Shown here: positions 53,606 through 64,000 of the stretch, piece by piece | Numbering within the stretch: the stretch's first letter is position 1 | Layout of the letters: every line of letters starts with the position of its first letter | Source of the DNA: Nymphalis io | Lineage: Eukaryota > Arthropoda > Insecta > Lepidoptera > Nymphalidae | Direction of reading: 5' to 3' | DNA length: 64,000 nucleotides | Assembly (NCBI RefSeq): GCF_905147045.1 | Contig: NC_065899.1 | Location: 570,501 to 634,500, forward strand | Position numbers and translations under genes: made by a program | The notes under the pieces: generated by a model | Seen by the model: the letters and a program-made list of their open reading frames with translations, nothing else | The model's database searches: none | Told to the model about the DNA's origin: nothing

Positions 53606-56420
53606 AACTCTTCAACTTATTAAAATAAGCAGTCGTTCCTTTTAAGACCCTGCTTCTTTTATGCATTGCAAGACGTCGAGGCGGTCCGTCTTGTTTACGA
53701 AGGTTGTTTTGAATGAAGGAAGAAATATTGGAGCGAGAATAGAGAAACAAAAAGAGTTAATGAGATCATATTGTACAGAAGTTCGCGTCCGCTCCTTCTT
53801 TTTGTTGGGTGAAAATCAAATTAAGATTTGATTTAAAATTTTATTAGTTTGCACTTACGTACCACGATAGAGTACGTACAATGCGCTTTTACACACACAC
53901 ACATATATATATAAACTTCACAGATCTATCAGCTTAATTATATGGAAAATTAAAGTTTTATACTTCAAAGAATTCAAACGTATTTTCACGCTTTCCGGAT
54001 AACTGAGTAACTAAAAGAAATTAATTAGAGTCTACTGTTTAACAATAGGAGAGCATTTCAATTATGCGTTTAATTTATTTAACTCCGTCCAAGTGTTGAG
54101 AACTAGGAATGGATCACTGGCGTAGGATATCAATTAGCTTTAATTATTAATATAAGTATATTTATATTATAAAATTATATGTTAACAAATTAACAAATGA
54201 ATGAATTAAAAGTATTATAACTTTAGCTCAAAATGTAAACAGAATTTTGGAACTGCTGTTAAGGAAGATGAATTTTTTTTGATATTGTTATTTTTGCAAC
54301 AGATATTTATTTCTGTGATTTATGCGACTGTATTTTATTTCAAAATATCTATTATTCAAGTAAGTTCATATAAGCACTTTTAGATTGTCATGTTTACGGG
54401 ATCAAATTGACAAAAAAATCCTTTAGTTACCATTTTTATAGTGAAATACATACTTAACTAGGTAGATAGAAAGTTACAGGGTACCAGCTAAAGAAAAACG
54501 ATTGTCACGGACTGATTGTGACGTGTGACCCGACGTGTATAATGAAACTATCGTCGCGACCTCCTGGAAACGTGTTTTGAGAATATCGTGGCATGTTGGT
54601 ACCACGAAATTCGGAGTTTCGTGCATAAATTCAATTACATGCTCCCAATGTTACGTCGGACGTTGAAACTTCGCGTTGGATTAATAATAATTCTTTCTTT
54701 TAAACCCTTACAATGTTGAAAGGTTTCATTCGAAATGTATATAACTTATCAATTATTTATTGAATTATTATTTTTAAATGTAACAGTAAGGCTGGTTGTT
54801 ATGAATCTTTGTGAAATTTTATATACGGAGAGCATGAGAGAGTAAGAAAGAGAAAAAAATAAAAATAAAATACAATTATCAATGACATAAAATTGCAAAA
54901 TAATATATACCTTGGTATACTAAAATAGAATCTTCGTAAACTTAAATATTATTGGTGCTTATTTCAAAAAATTTATTATTTAAGCTAATTCGTAGTAAAC
55001 ATAAAAAGTGAAACTACACTTAATATTTGCAATATAATATAATTACACAATATACAAATAAACCCATTTGCCTTTTTCACATACGAAAGGCAGATTTCCA
55101 CAATTAACGGGCAGGGGAGAACAAAGCTGCGCTATGAATGGTCGCTGATGGACCGCGGTACACCCTTTTCAGATATAACAATAGTATCACTTATATTAAA
55201 AAAATATATGAGTTATATATATAATTTAATTCTACAAGGTAATTACCAATCTCTGAAAAAAATTAAAGACATTTTCAAGACAGCACATAAGCACTTTTAA
55301 TCGACATTTTACATGAAATCGAGTCTATCGAGAAGAACTGGCTACGGAAGTTCTTTCAGAAGATAATTAAAACGAGTCTGTGTTTCAGAGGAATTTGTAT
55401 GTATGTATTAAATAATTTATCAGAACTGATCAGAAATTATCTTATTTTATATTTAAATTGAAAGCTTTGCCCAGCAGTGGGAAATAAGCGTTTAAATTCG
55501 CTCATATGTATGTCAAGAGCGTATAGTGAGATGAATGGACGCTGATTGACGAAGCCCTAAATTCTTTTCAAAGCCTAAGCGCTTAATTGGACACAAAGTC
55601 CAGTTTAAGATCGATCCGAGTTCAAATTATGTACATACTTGGATGCTTTAAATAGTCTAAGTTAAGAATTTGTGGCAAATATAGTGACCTCGTTAAGTTA
55701 TCAAAAATATCTTTAGCGTTTCAGAAATAATCTATTAAAAGGTTAGGTTTTAAAGGTGAAATACTTATTGACACACTTACTTTGGCCATAAAAATATTAG
55801 AGATATTTTCGGTTAAAATTATAAGATTTCAGAAAATTATATTTATAAAAAGATGTGAAAATTACATACTATCATTGTTAAGTTTTAGTATTAGTTATTA
55901 AGAAATAAAAAGTCATCTAAAAAACTGCGTATAAGGAGCTACTGACAAAAGATAAAATTCCCGTATTCGTTATTGATTTCTGACAAAACTTCGTACTGCC
56001 GGAAATAAAACTTCTACGTAAGATAGAAATCGCGTGTAAACTCGTAAATTTTATTTTATTTTGCACCAAATGCGATCCCTTGATATTTCAAAGTAATACA
56101 GGAGATGCGGACTTCGCGTTGCCGGACGCCTGTTGCTAATCTTTTAGTAACAGACGCGGCAGGAAAGCTAAATAATGTCGCAAAGGAACTTTGCAAGTCT
56201 ATATCCCTTCAATTCTCATTCAAAGTATCTAAATCATTTTAAAAGTATCGTATAGTCGCTATTAAAGCTAAGTAGAGTTCTTTCTTACAATTTCAAATGT
56301 GAAATAAAACGAATTTTTTAAAAAACCGTCACAAATCACTTCAACAAGCTTGTCACTGGTCACAAACAAAAAAAAATAAAAAATAATAATGTATTATAAT
56401 TATTTTTTAGATCTATATCG
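53606..56420 (-). other. Intronic stretch, no gene seen
   Basis: AT-rich, with an imperfect hairpin at 56121-56160. No coding, RNA or recognised transposon feature. Confidence 0.5.
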
Positions 56421-56429
56421 CGGTCGAAT

Positions 56430-56530
56430 ATCAAATAGTTTCGCGGCGAACGAGGCGGGCGGCCGGCGAATGCTTCCCGCCGTTCTGACGCCCCTGCCGC
56501 GTGTCACGGGGATACGGAACGTAAATTTTC
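56430..56530. promoter_or_regulatory. CpG island-like block, possible promoter
   Basis: About 100 bases of high GC and dense CpG (GGCGGGCGGCCGGCGAATGC) in an AT-rich intron. Start-site elements or an exon could not be recognised on either strand. In AT-rich insect DNA such blocks often mark promoters, exons or GC-rich repeats. Confidence 0.3.
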
Positions 56531-57976
56531 TGTATAAACGTATTGAAATTTGAAACGTCAAATTAAAAAAGAAAAAGCAAAACAGGTAACATCGTTGGAA
56601 AGAAAAATAGTAATAACGCCTTACGCTTCGAATTTCATATCTTTTATTGAAAATGCAAATAAATGTGAATAAATAAATGAATATGAATAGAAAAGTAAAA
56701 ATTATATTCTAAATAGTGAAAAAATTATTTGTATATTAAATTGTTATGGCACTGGTTTCCCGATAGAATTTTATTATAATTGTGAAAAGTTTCAGTTTCT
56801 TCTTTTAATTGCCATAAAAATGTGGCAGTATTCGATAAAATATTAAACAACAAGTTTATCACCAAAAAAAATATTTATAAATAGGTTATTTATAAATATT
56901 TTTTTTTATCTTGGCAGCTTGTTTGGGCGCATCAATAGTGTAATTAGTTTAAAAGCATGATACTAGATGGCGTTAGTAGTACTTTAAATCGCGCTATCGT
57001 TTCGTTTTATTCAATAGGTATATGTCTGGGGAAACTGTACGTTTTAACCGATTTTGATGAAATTTAAATTTTTGAATATCGCTTTCAACTTACGTTGTTT
57101 GCGGTAAAATTTATTACAATATTAAAACGTGGTATTATTATATGTATTAATTTAATATCAAATGTCGCTGTTTAAATATTGTCTACCTGTGGGGCGTACG
57201 TTACGTACGGCTATGACGACACGACCGAGATAAAGCCTTATTTTTAATAACATTAGGTATTTATTTGCGCATAATTCGGGCCCGGAACCTTGATAACTAT
57301 AGCTTTATAAACTCTACTAATACTCGAAGCAGTAAGCAAAGATTGCATTCAAATAAAAAATAGTCCAGGACATATAACACGTATGAAAATGAAATGTGTA
57401 TTCAACACGTCACGCGATCAACGTTTGACGAATGGAAAATTACATATCAATGGTTTGTTTTTATGCCAGCAATTCATTGGCAATTGTTATGTGGACATTC
57501 GTCAGGTTTCTGTCTATAATGCCAAACGAAATCAATAGCTATGTTATTTTTTTTTGCCCGTCAATTATTTCGATAAATATTAGCGAATATTAATAGCGAA
57601 CCTCTACTATATATTGACGTTAAAAATCCTTAATAACTATCGAATACATTTTGTCTAAGGCTATAGCTCTATTTTTTGTTTTGTTATGTGTTTTCCTTGG
57701 GTCTCTAATTGATTAAATATAGTACCTTGTTTCAGAAATGGCAGCGATGAAGATTTGCGATTATTACCTGAAAAAGACAAATTTACGTTAATTGAAATCG
57801 AAACATAGTAAAGGTTTTAGAACCGTTTCGAAGTTTAGCTTCCTCGAGCTTTGTGATGATAGGGTTTCAAAGTCGAATTTCTTATTATTATTTAAAATTC
57901 GACCTTGAAATTCTCATCGTTTCTGATATAAAAAGTTATTACTTCACCAACGTGTACTGAAGTGAGCCTGTGATAT
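56531..57976 (-). other. Intronic stretch, no gene seen
   Basis: AT-rich. A remnant with an AACCGATTTTGATGAAATTT core occurs near 57040. Nothing else recognised. Confidence 0.5.
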
Positions 57977-58145
57977 TTTTTCCCGCTGTAAAAACACATT
58001 TATGTGTTTCCCCTACATGAGGTGGGGGGGGACTCGCCAGCGCTGAAGGTGCCGAAATACCCACTAAAAAACCAGCGGTACCCATTCCGTCTTGTCGGGG
58101 GACGTCACGGAATCGCTTGCGCATACTACCGTGCCGTTTTATTAT
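57977..58145. repeat. GC-rich block, probably a transposon fragment
   Basis: It runs from CCCGCTGTAAAAACAC through GGGACTCGCCAGCGCTGAAG to CGGAATCGCTTGCGCATACT with clear edges against AT-rich DNA. The wording resembles lepidopteran LINE remnants, but I cannot assign a family. Confidence 0.4.
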
Positions 58146-58271
58146 TTAAATATTTTATGAGTTATTTTTTTTATTTCCGTAATATTCAAATTTAAATAAA
58201 ATACATAACTTATATAACCGAATATCAACTAGAATAACATAAGTGTCAATCTATTATTCTACCATAGGTTT

Positions 58272-58480
58272 ATTTGGTGCTAGGGCTTTATGCAAGCCCG
58301 TCTAGGTAGGTATCACCCATACAACACTTACTTTACCGCCAAATAGCAATATTGTTGTGTTCCGGTAAAGCCAATGTAACTACGGGGGACAAAGGATATA
58401 ACATCTTATCTCCCATGGGTGGCAGCGCATTGCCGATATAAGCAACGATCAGTATTTCTTACGACGTCATCTTGTCCAAT
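58272..58480 (+). repeat. SINE-like family B, degraded, tail missing
   Basis: GGTGCTAGGGCTTTATGCAA, GCCCGTCTAGGTAGGTATCA and GTTGTGTTCCGG with the usual order; the last 60 bases are not recognisable. Confidence 0.75.
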
Positions 58481-59632
58481 GTACATAACGTCCATACAGG
58501 CTCACATTCGAAAATTAAACTAAAACGTAGATACGTTTGTGTGCAATAGGTTAACAATTAGTCACTTTATAGACACACATATAAGAATAAAACGCAATTA
58601 TAAAAGATTATGATTTATACAAATAAAAATAAAAAAACACACTTTTTTTTCAGAAGATAACTAGATCGATGGATTACGGGATTACTACTAGGTTTTTATT
58701 TTGATTGATAATCAAGTAACTATAATGCTTGATATTTCATTTAACAAAACAATCCATTTGTTTAAGGCCGTTATTCATAAATATTTGTACGTCAAATATG
58801 AATTTTGGAATAATGATATCGAAACAATACATATTATTTACAATGAATGAACATACGAACGTCATAAATAGCTTACATTACATAAGGTATCGTATGATCA
58901 TAATTAATTAGATATTATCAAATTCGTGGAATAATGGAGCAATATTTTGTTTTTGCTTATGTACACAGGATTTATCACATAAACAAATATGTTTCGTATT
59001 TTAAACAAATTTCCTTGTTTCTATTACTTCGCTACTTTTTATTACTCCAGGATATCCTAATAACGTTGAATCACGCCTCGTGCGGATTCTATTGATATAT
59101 TATAATACAAAGTATTTGCTAATATGTAATAATTTATCGATAGACGATACCAGAAGATAAATTATTTAAATACAGCATTTTAGCGCTCGAAAGTCAGAAG
59201 CGCATACGAAGCCAAATGTCAAAGGTGATGGAAGTCAGGAATGCGTCCGACGGGGTACGGTCATTGTCTGGCTATCGGGAACTAGGGAGATGCTTTCAGC
59301 GAGGAACGTCGAAGCCGGGGCATAGGAAAGCGGGAGGAAGTCGTTTACTGTTTAATGGACTTTAGTTCGAAACTAGGTTAAAGGCTCTCAGTAAATTAGT
59401 AGCTGTTTCCTCATTAATTGTAACATTTAAAATTGTTTTTTCTTTTCTTTAAATTAACAAATCACCACAAACGTGTTGTCCGCCTTTGGTGTATGTTTTT
59501 ATTATATAGATTAAGTTTACTTTCGATATTCCTTCATGTTTTTAATTCAAAGCACAATCACAATTAAAATTTTAAGATAACACGATTTTGGCATTGTAGA
59601 CGATACGTCTTGTGCTTGTCTTGTGTTTGTTA

Positions 59633-59746
59633 GATTGGCTTACTCAGCCTTCAAATTGGGACACAACAATGCTAAGCTCTGCTATTCGGCGGTAGAATAT
59701 GTGATGAATGAGTTGTCTCAGGAAGCTTACACAAAGCCCTACCACG
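59633..59746 (-). repeat. SINE-like family B, 5' half, reverse
   Basis: GGGACACAACAATGCTAAGC, GCGGTAGAATATGTGATGAA and CTTACACAAAGCCCTACCAC. Confidence 0.75.
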
Positions 59747-59801
59747 AAGTAAATGTACATTCCAATGTGTGCTGCCAATAGAACGGTGAGAGCAACAATT
59801 G

Positions 59802-59813
59802 ACGTTTACATGA
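59802..59813 (+). repeat. Target-site duplication, left copy
   Basis: ACGTTTACATGA immediately before the LINE fragment; the same 12 bases are at 60108-60119 directly after its A-run. Confidence 0.85.
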
Positions 59814-60107
59814 TTGATGTCACCTTTTTACCACAGAACTGCGAGGCATCGAAAAGATCTGCACCCGTACGTAGTTGACGTATTTAAGACACGTACGAAA
59901 CGATTTGCTTCCTCGTTTCTGATACGCACTGCCAAGGTCTGGAATACCCTCCCGACCTCCGTTTTCCCCACCACCTACAATATGGGTACCTTCAAGTCAA
60001 GAGTGAATAGGCATCTTCTAGGCAAGCGCGCTCCACCGTAGACTGTATCTCACTTTCCATCAGGTGTGATAACAGTCAAGCGCTAGCCTATACTTTAAAA
60101 AAAAAAA
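59814..60107 (+). mobile_element. 5'-truncated LINE with intact target-site duplication
   Basis: The + frame to a stop at 60039-60041 encodes only the C-terminus of a jockey/CR1-type reverse transcriptase protein: FYHRTARHRKDLHPYVVDVF, RFASSFLIRTAKVWNTLPTS and VNRHLLGKRAPP. A short 3' UTR (with TTTCCATCAGGTGTGATAAC) and an A-run follow. It belongs to a different family from the LINE at 18213, although the WN-LP end is shared. The perfect 12-bp duplication makes it a classic target-primed insertion. Confidence 0.92.
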
Positions 60108-60119
60108 ACGTTTACATGA
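60108..60119 (+). repeat. Target-site duplication, right copy
   Basis: ACGTTTACATGA directly after the poly(A) of the LINE fragment. The leading A could belong to the A-run. Confidence 0.85.
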
Positions 60120-60773
60120 CGAGAACAGCCAGGTGGTGTCAGTTATCTAATAAAACTTTGTATTAACAAAACATGCAATTAATTATGAATCATTGTATTC
60201 ATTTTTATCTATATACATACTCGTATATATGTATGTATTTAATTTATATTTGATATTGATACATATTAATTTTAAGCGCTTTCGGGGACGCTACAAGCTA
60301 TTTTAATAAACGCATAAATTAAATTAATTATAACAAAACAATAGCGGCTTCAAAAATGAATGATGACATGGTATTGTCATACATTCAATATAATAATAAT
60401 TTTAGATTAAAATAGAATAAAATAATATTTGAAAAATGACATAAAAAGTAATATAAAAGTTCTGCTCTGCATCGTTCTTACTTACATATATACGTAGCTT
60501 AACGGCTCTTTAGTTAAACAATGTTTTGTCTTTTTCTATCATTATTGGTTTGACATTCGAAAGAAAAAGTCACAGCATTGTTTTACTAATCATTCACTAA
60601 TTAAAAACGATATAATTTCATTTTGTTAAGGTCCAAAAATTGGTAAACATTTTTTTACACAAGCTTAGTCACTTGTGACGAGTTGTTTTTTAATCTGTAG
60701 CTACGTATTTCACTTATAAATATTTATTGTTATTTATAAATAAATCAAGTTATTGATTTATATTATATTTTGT

Positions 60774-60928
60774 TCATATAAACGGGAGTGGAGGCCTGGT
60801 GTCTTGTAGAACAGTTTATCTATTGCAAGTACCAGTCTTCACATTAATTAGCTGTTATGTAAATGTTACATTTTACTTTGTAAGCTTTTTGTGAAGAAAA
60901 TAAATAATTATATTATTATTATTATTAT
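60774..60928 (+). repeat. Repeat family C, copy 2
   Basis: Very similar to 45611-45763 (AACGGGAGTGGAGGCCTGGT, TCTTGTAGAACAGTTTATCT), ending with ATT repeats. Confidence 0.78.
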
Positions 60929-61182
60929 ATAACAATGAAATATTACAAGTCGACATTTCATCTAATTTTTGTTTCACAGAAATGTTTACAGTTAAAAGCC
61001 AAGTATTCGCTTTAATAAGTATTTTTTTAAGAAGTACATTCGCTAAACATGTTGTATTATTACTGAATGAACCAATTGTTATTCTTATTGCGACAAATTA
61101 TTCGATTAATACGAAATTAAAATATACTGATTACATAATTGGATAAATATAACACGTTTTTCACTTCTCTGTCTAGTTTAAT

Positions 61183-61490
61183 TGGTGGTAGAGCTTTATG
61201 CCAGCCCGTCTGGGTAGATACCACCCATCAGATTTTTTACCGTCAAACAACAATAGTATTGTTGCGTTCCGGTTTGAAGGGTGAGTGAACCAGTATAACT
61301 ACAGCCACAAGTGACATATCATCCTAGTTTCCAAGGTTGGTAGCGCATTGGCGGTGTAAGACATGCTAATATTTCTTGCGTTGCCAATGTTTATGGGCGG
61401 TGTCACCATCAAGTGTCGTTAGGCGGTGGTGACCGCTAACCATCAGATTTACCATTTGCCCATCAACATTTGCTATAACATTAAAAAACA
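61183..61490 (+). repeat. SINE-like family B, copy, moderately diverged
   Basis: TGGTGGTAGAGCTTTATGCC to AACCATCAGATTTACC with an extra internal stretch near the 3' end and a short A-run. Confidence 0.82.
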
Positions 61491-62317
61491 TTTAACAATC
61501 ACTGTTCAAGTGAATCGAGTTAAAAAAATTGTGCTACCAGAAAAAAGTTAAAGAACGACCGTACAAAATATTGGTTCAAATTTGGTCGCACTGAGTTTTT
61601 AACGAAAACATTTCAGTTTCACCTGGAGGCGCTTCAATGTACTTCAAACATACTTAAATGCAGTAACGTATGACCTTTTTTGACACGCTATTGGTTAACA
61701 GCGTGTCAGGATATAACAATAATATAACTATATAGTGACACGACACCCGGTCAGCGCTGCAAAAGCATACCAGTTTATCTGGTTATCGCGTCAGCTACAT
61801 TATTCGCTATTAATATTTTATTGACCGTAATTATCATACGACATGTATGTTTACGTTAAATATATAATTTACATATAATGGTTACATATCGATCGTAAAA
61901 TATTACTATTAACTAATTGTTGCGATAACAGCGTCTACGACTTGAGTATGATGTTACGTCCGTTTGCTTTTCAATCGTTATTTTTAAAATATTTACTAAC
62001 AACGATATTCTTGTAGTGATAAAATTTTAAGGTTTAGGGTTCAAATCCGAGTTAGTACAAAGTTATTTGGCTTTTCTGTAAAGATAAATTTAGTTACATT
62101 ATATAATGCATAGAATGCATAGAAACTGGATCATGATGCAAACTTGGAGGAGCGAATTTAAACAGTTAAGCTCTCCGAATTACGGTGCTGCACCCACATA
62201 GGCAAGATTATAATTAACGCTCGCAAATAAATAAAGTTAAATAAGGGCACGACACATAGTTTGTGCAAAGAACATATTAATAAAAAAAACAAACACAGAT
62301 TTTAACTTTAACCAAGA

Positions 62318-62450
62318 CAAGCACCGCTGTGTAGCGGCCTGTGTCGGATGAAATTCTGCCACGTGTGTATGTGTATGCACTGGAGTAGCGTGGTGGAAAA
62401 TTTTCAAAACTTTTCCTTAATAGGAGGAGGGTGCTGTGAATCTCAGACTG
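62318..62450 (+). repeat. SINE family A, 3' half, degraded
   Basis: GATGAAATTCTGCCACGTGT, GCACTGGAGTAGCGTGGTGG and GGAGGAGGG are in family order; the tRNA head is missing or unrecognisable. Confidence 0.6.
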
Positions 62451-62633
62451 TAACATCTAATTATATTACCTTGAAACAATTATTCCAGAAGCTAATGTTA
62501 TAATTAAAGATGGCGGAATGAATAACTCGGGCTTCTGAAGCGCATGAAGTGCTTTCCAATTGAATATTGGTTTTGACCAATCTCTATCAAGTTTAGTCAT
62601 TTTATTAATAAACGTTTAAGGTTTCTAAGGTTC

Positions 62634-62965
62634 ACTTGGTGATAGGGCTTTGTGCAAGCCAGTCTGAATTGGTATCACCCCTTCATCATATATTATACTT
62701 CCAAACAGCAATACTTATAATTATTGTGTTACCACCCAATAATTAAGTGTAACGCTTCTATATTGAATAAAGATTTTTGACTTTGACGGTTTGATGAATA
62801 AATACGCCAATGTAACTACAGATACAAGGGACTTAACAACTTAGTTCCCAAGGTTAGTGGCGCATTGACGATGTATGGAATGGTTAGTATTTATTACAGC
62901 GCCGCTGTCGATGGGGATGGTGACCACTCAAGGTCCCATTTGCCAAATTTACCTATTTTATAAAT
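62634..62965 (+). repeat. SINE-like family B, copy with a small insertion
   Basis: TTGGTGATAGGGCTTTGTGC and CCCAAGGTTAGTGGCGCATT flank an extra piece at about 62733-62795 that ends ATTGAATAAAGATTTTTGAC, resembling the tail of another element. Confidence 0.75.
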
Positions 62966-63289
62966 AAATATAATCAGCCTGTCAATAATATACAGCAGAC
63001 ATAATCATTTAAGGAACGAATTTAATGCTTGAAAATATTTGCTGCCAATTTTGAGAATTTACCTATTAGCATAAAGTGAGTGAGTGATCGATCGATCACC
63101 AAATAAAACTGCTTGTTTTAAAGATGGTTTTCTAACTTCTGAGACGATTGGTACGATATATTTCCTCACCTAAGCCCGCGGTAGCTTTTTGACAATCAAT
63201 AAGCAAATTATTACTTTTTTTTTAAATAAAACTAACAATTCCAACTCTTCATGACTCTGCACACGGTTTTAATTTTCCGTTATTTATTT

Positions 63290-63420
63290 ATCTCTATCCT
63301 TATCCAATTCCCAGTCTACTTGTATGTAAAGTTTCATTGCGATTTGTTCAGCGGTTCAGTTGTGTTGAGGTAACAAACAGACAAACAGTATTACTTTCAC
63401 ATCTATTGTTTATATTTTTT
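63290..63420 (+). repeat. Interspersed repeat fragment
   Basis: CAGTCTACTTGTATGTAAAG, TTGCGATTTGTTCAGCGGTT and ACAAACAGACAAACAGTATT are typical of an abundant lepidopteran repeat also seen near 28855. From 63420 to the end of the window nothing is recognised. Confidence 0.45.
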
Positions 63421-64000
63421 GATCAAAACCTTGACCTTTGAATTTGATACATTAAAAAAAATTGTCAAGTATTAATCGTATTTAATTAATAATTAACTTT
63501 CACATGAGAGAGATACCTAGTACAGCAAGCCTAACAATTAGAGCGAGATGTACGTGAGTACAATACACGTCAAACGAGTGTCCTGAAAGAGAGCTTGTAT
63601 TAATACCCAGAACTCTGTGATTGAGGGCATTGTGAGAGGTCAGAGGAACTCGCCTTATTAGTGAGATAGATGCTCTTCATACAAGACTAGCTCAACGTTA
63701 CTGAGAAACGTACTTCGTCTCTGAGAATCGTAGCATGGTGTTACTGCTTATAACGTTTTCCAATAAAAAATAATTATATCAAACGTAAATATACTTCTTG
63801 AGCCCGTCATGGAAAATCGCGATTATGTCGCTTTTAAACAAACTTCTCATTCTATAAAATCGACTACTGACTGACGATTGTCAGTAAAGAAATATTTGTA
63901 GACATGCATTTATGTGTCTTCTATAATAAGCAATGTATTTTGTCAATGGATTTATTTACCAATAACTTGTATATGAGCACCTAGAACTCTACCTCTATAG

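Overview
The window looks like nuclear DNA of a moth or butterfly (Lepidoptera). It is AT-rich, with small exons separated by introns full of tRNA-derived SINEs, jockey/CR1-type and RTE-type LINE fragments and short AT repeats of the kind common in lepidopteran genomes. Species cannot be fixed from the sequence; a butterfly is a guess. There are no bacterial, plasmid or CRISPR features.

The main gene is liprin-alpha (the synaptic active-zone scaffold, PPFIA/SYD-2 family), on the minus strand. I placed 23 coding exons from 4260 to 23127. Their splice phases join without a break into 3078 nt, that is 1025 codons plus a stop. The chain holds the N-terminal coiled-coil half (exons from 23127 down to about 10710), a variable Ser/Pro/His-rich linker (10231 to 6116) and three SAM domains (6051 to 4775), then a short C-terminal exon. 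The first part of the protein (start codon and the first coiled-coil segment) was not found and probably lies beyond 64000, so the first intron would exceed 40 kb. Numbering below starts at the first residue of the exon at 23127.

Positions 2-232 (+) hold the lysine-rich C-terminus of a second gene that converges on liprin-alpha, possibly BMS1. The 4 kb between the two stop codons has no credible coding exon and must contain both 3' UTRs.

Everything else is intronic and repeat-rich. One large LINE copy (about 18213-21618, antisense to the host gene) carries decayed endonuclease and reverse transcriptase domains. A near-identical truncated copy sits inside a SINE at 33686-34132, and a third LINE fragment at 59814-60107 has a 12-bp target-site duplication. 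Two SINE families dominate. Family A is tRNA-derived and its 3' end resembles an RTE LINE. Family B is SINE-like and shares a 3' motif with the jockey-type LINE. Both probable partner LINEs are in the window. Possible undescribed items are a GC-rich island with a phase-matching candidate alternative first exon (27496-27594), a phase-neutral candidate cassette exon (8585-8647), and an orphan open stretch in the LINE-bearing intron (21964-22299, minus). None of these three is proven.
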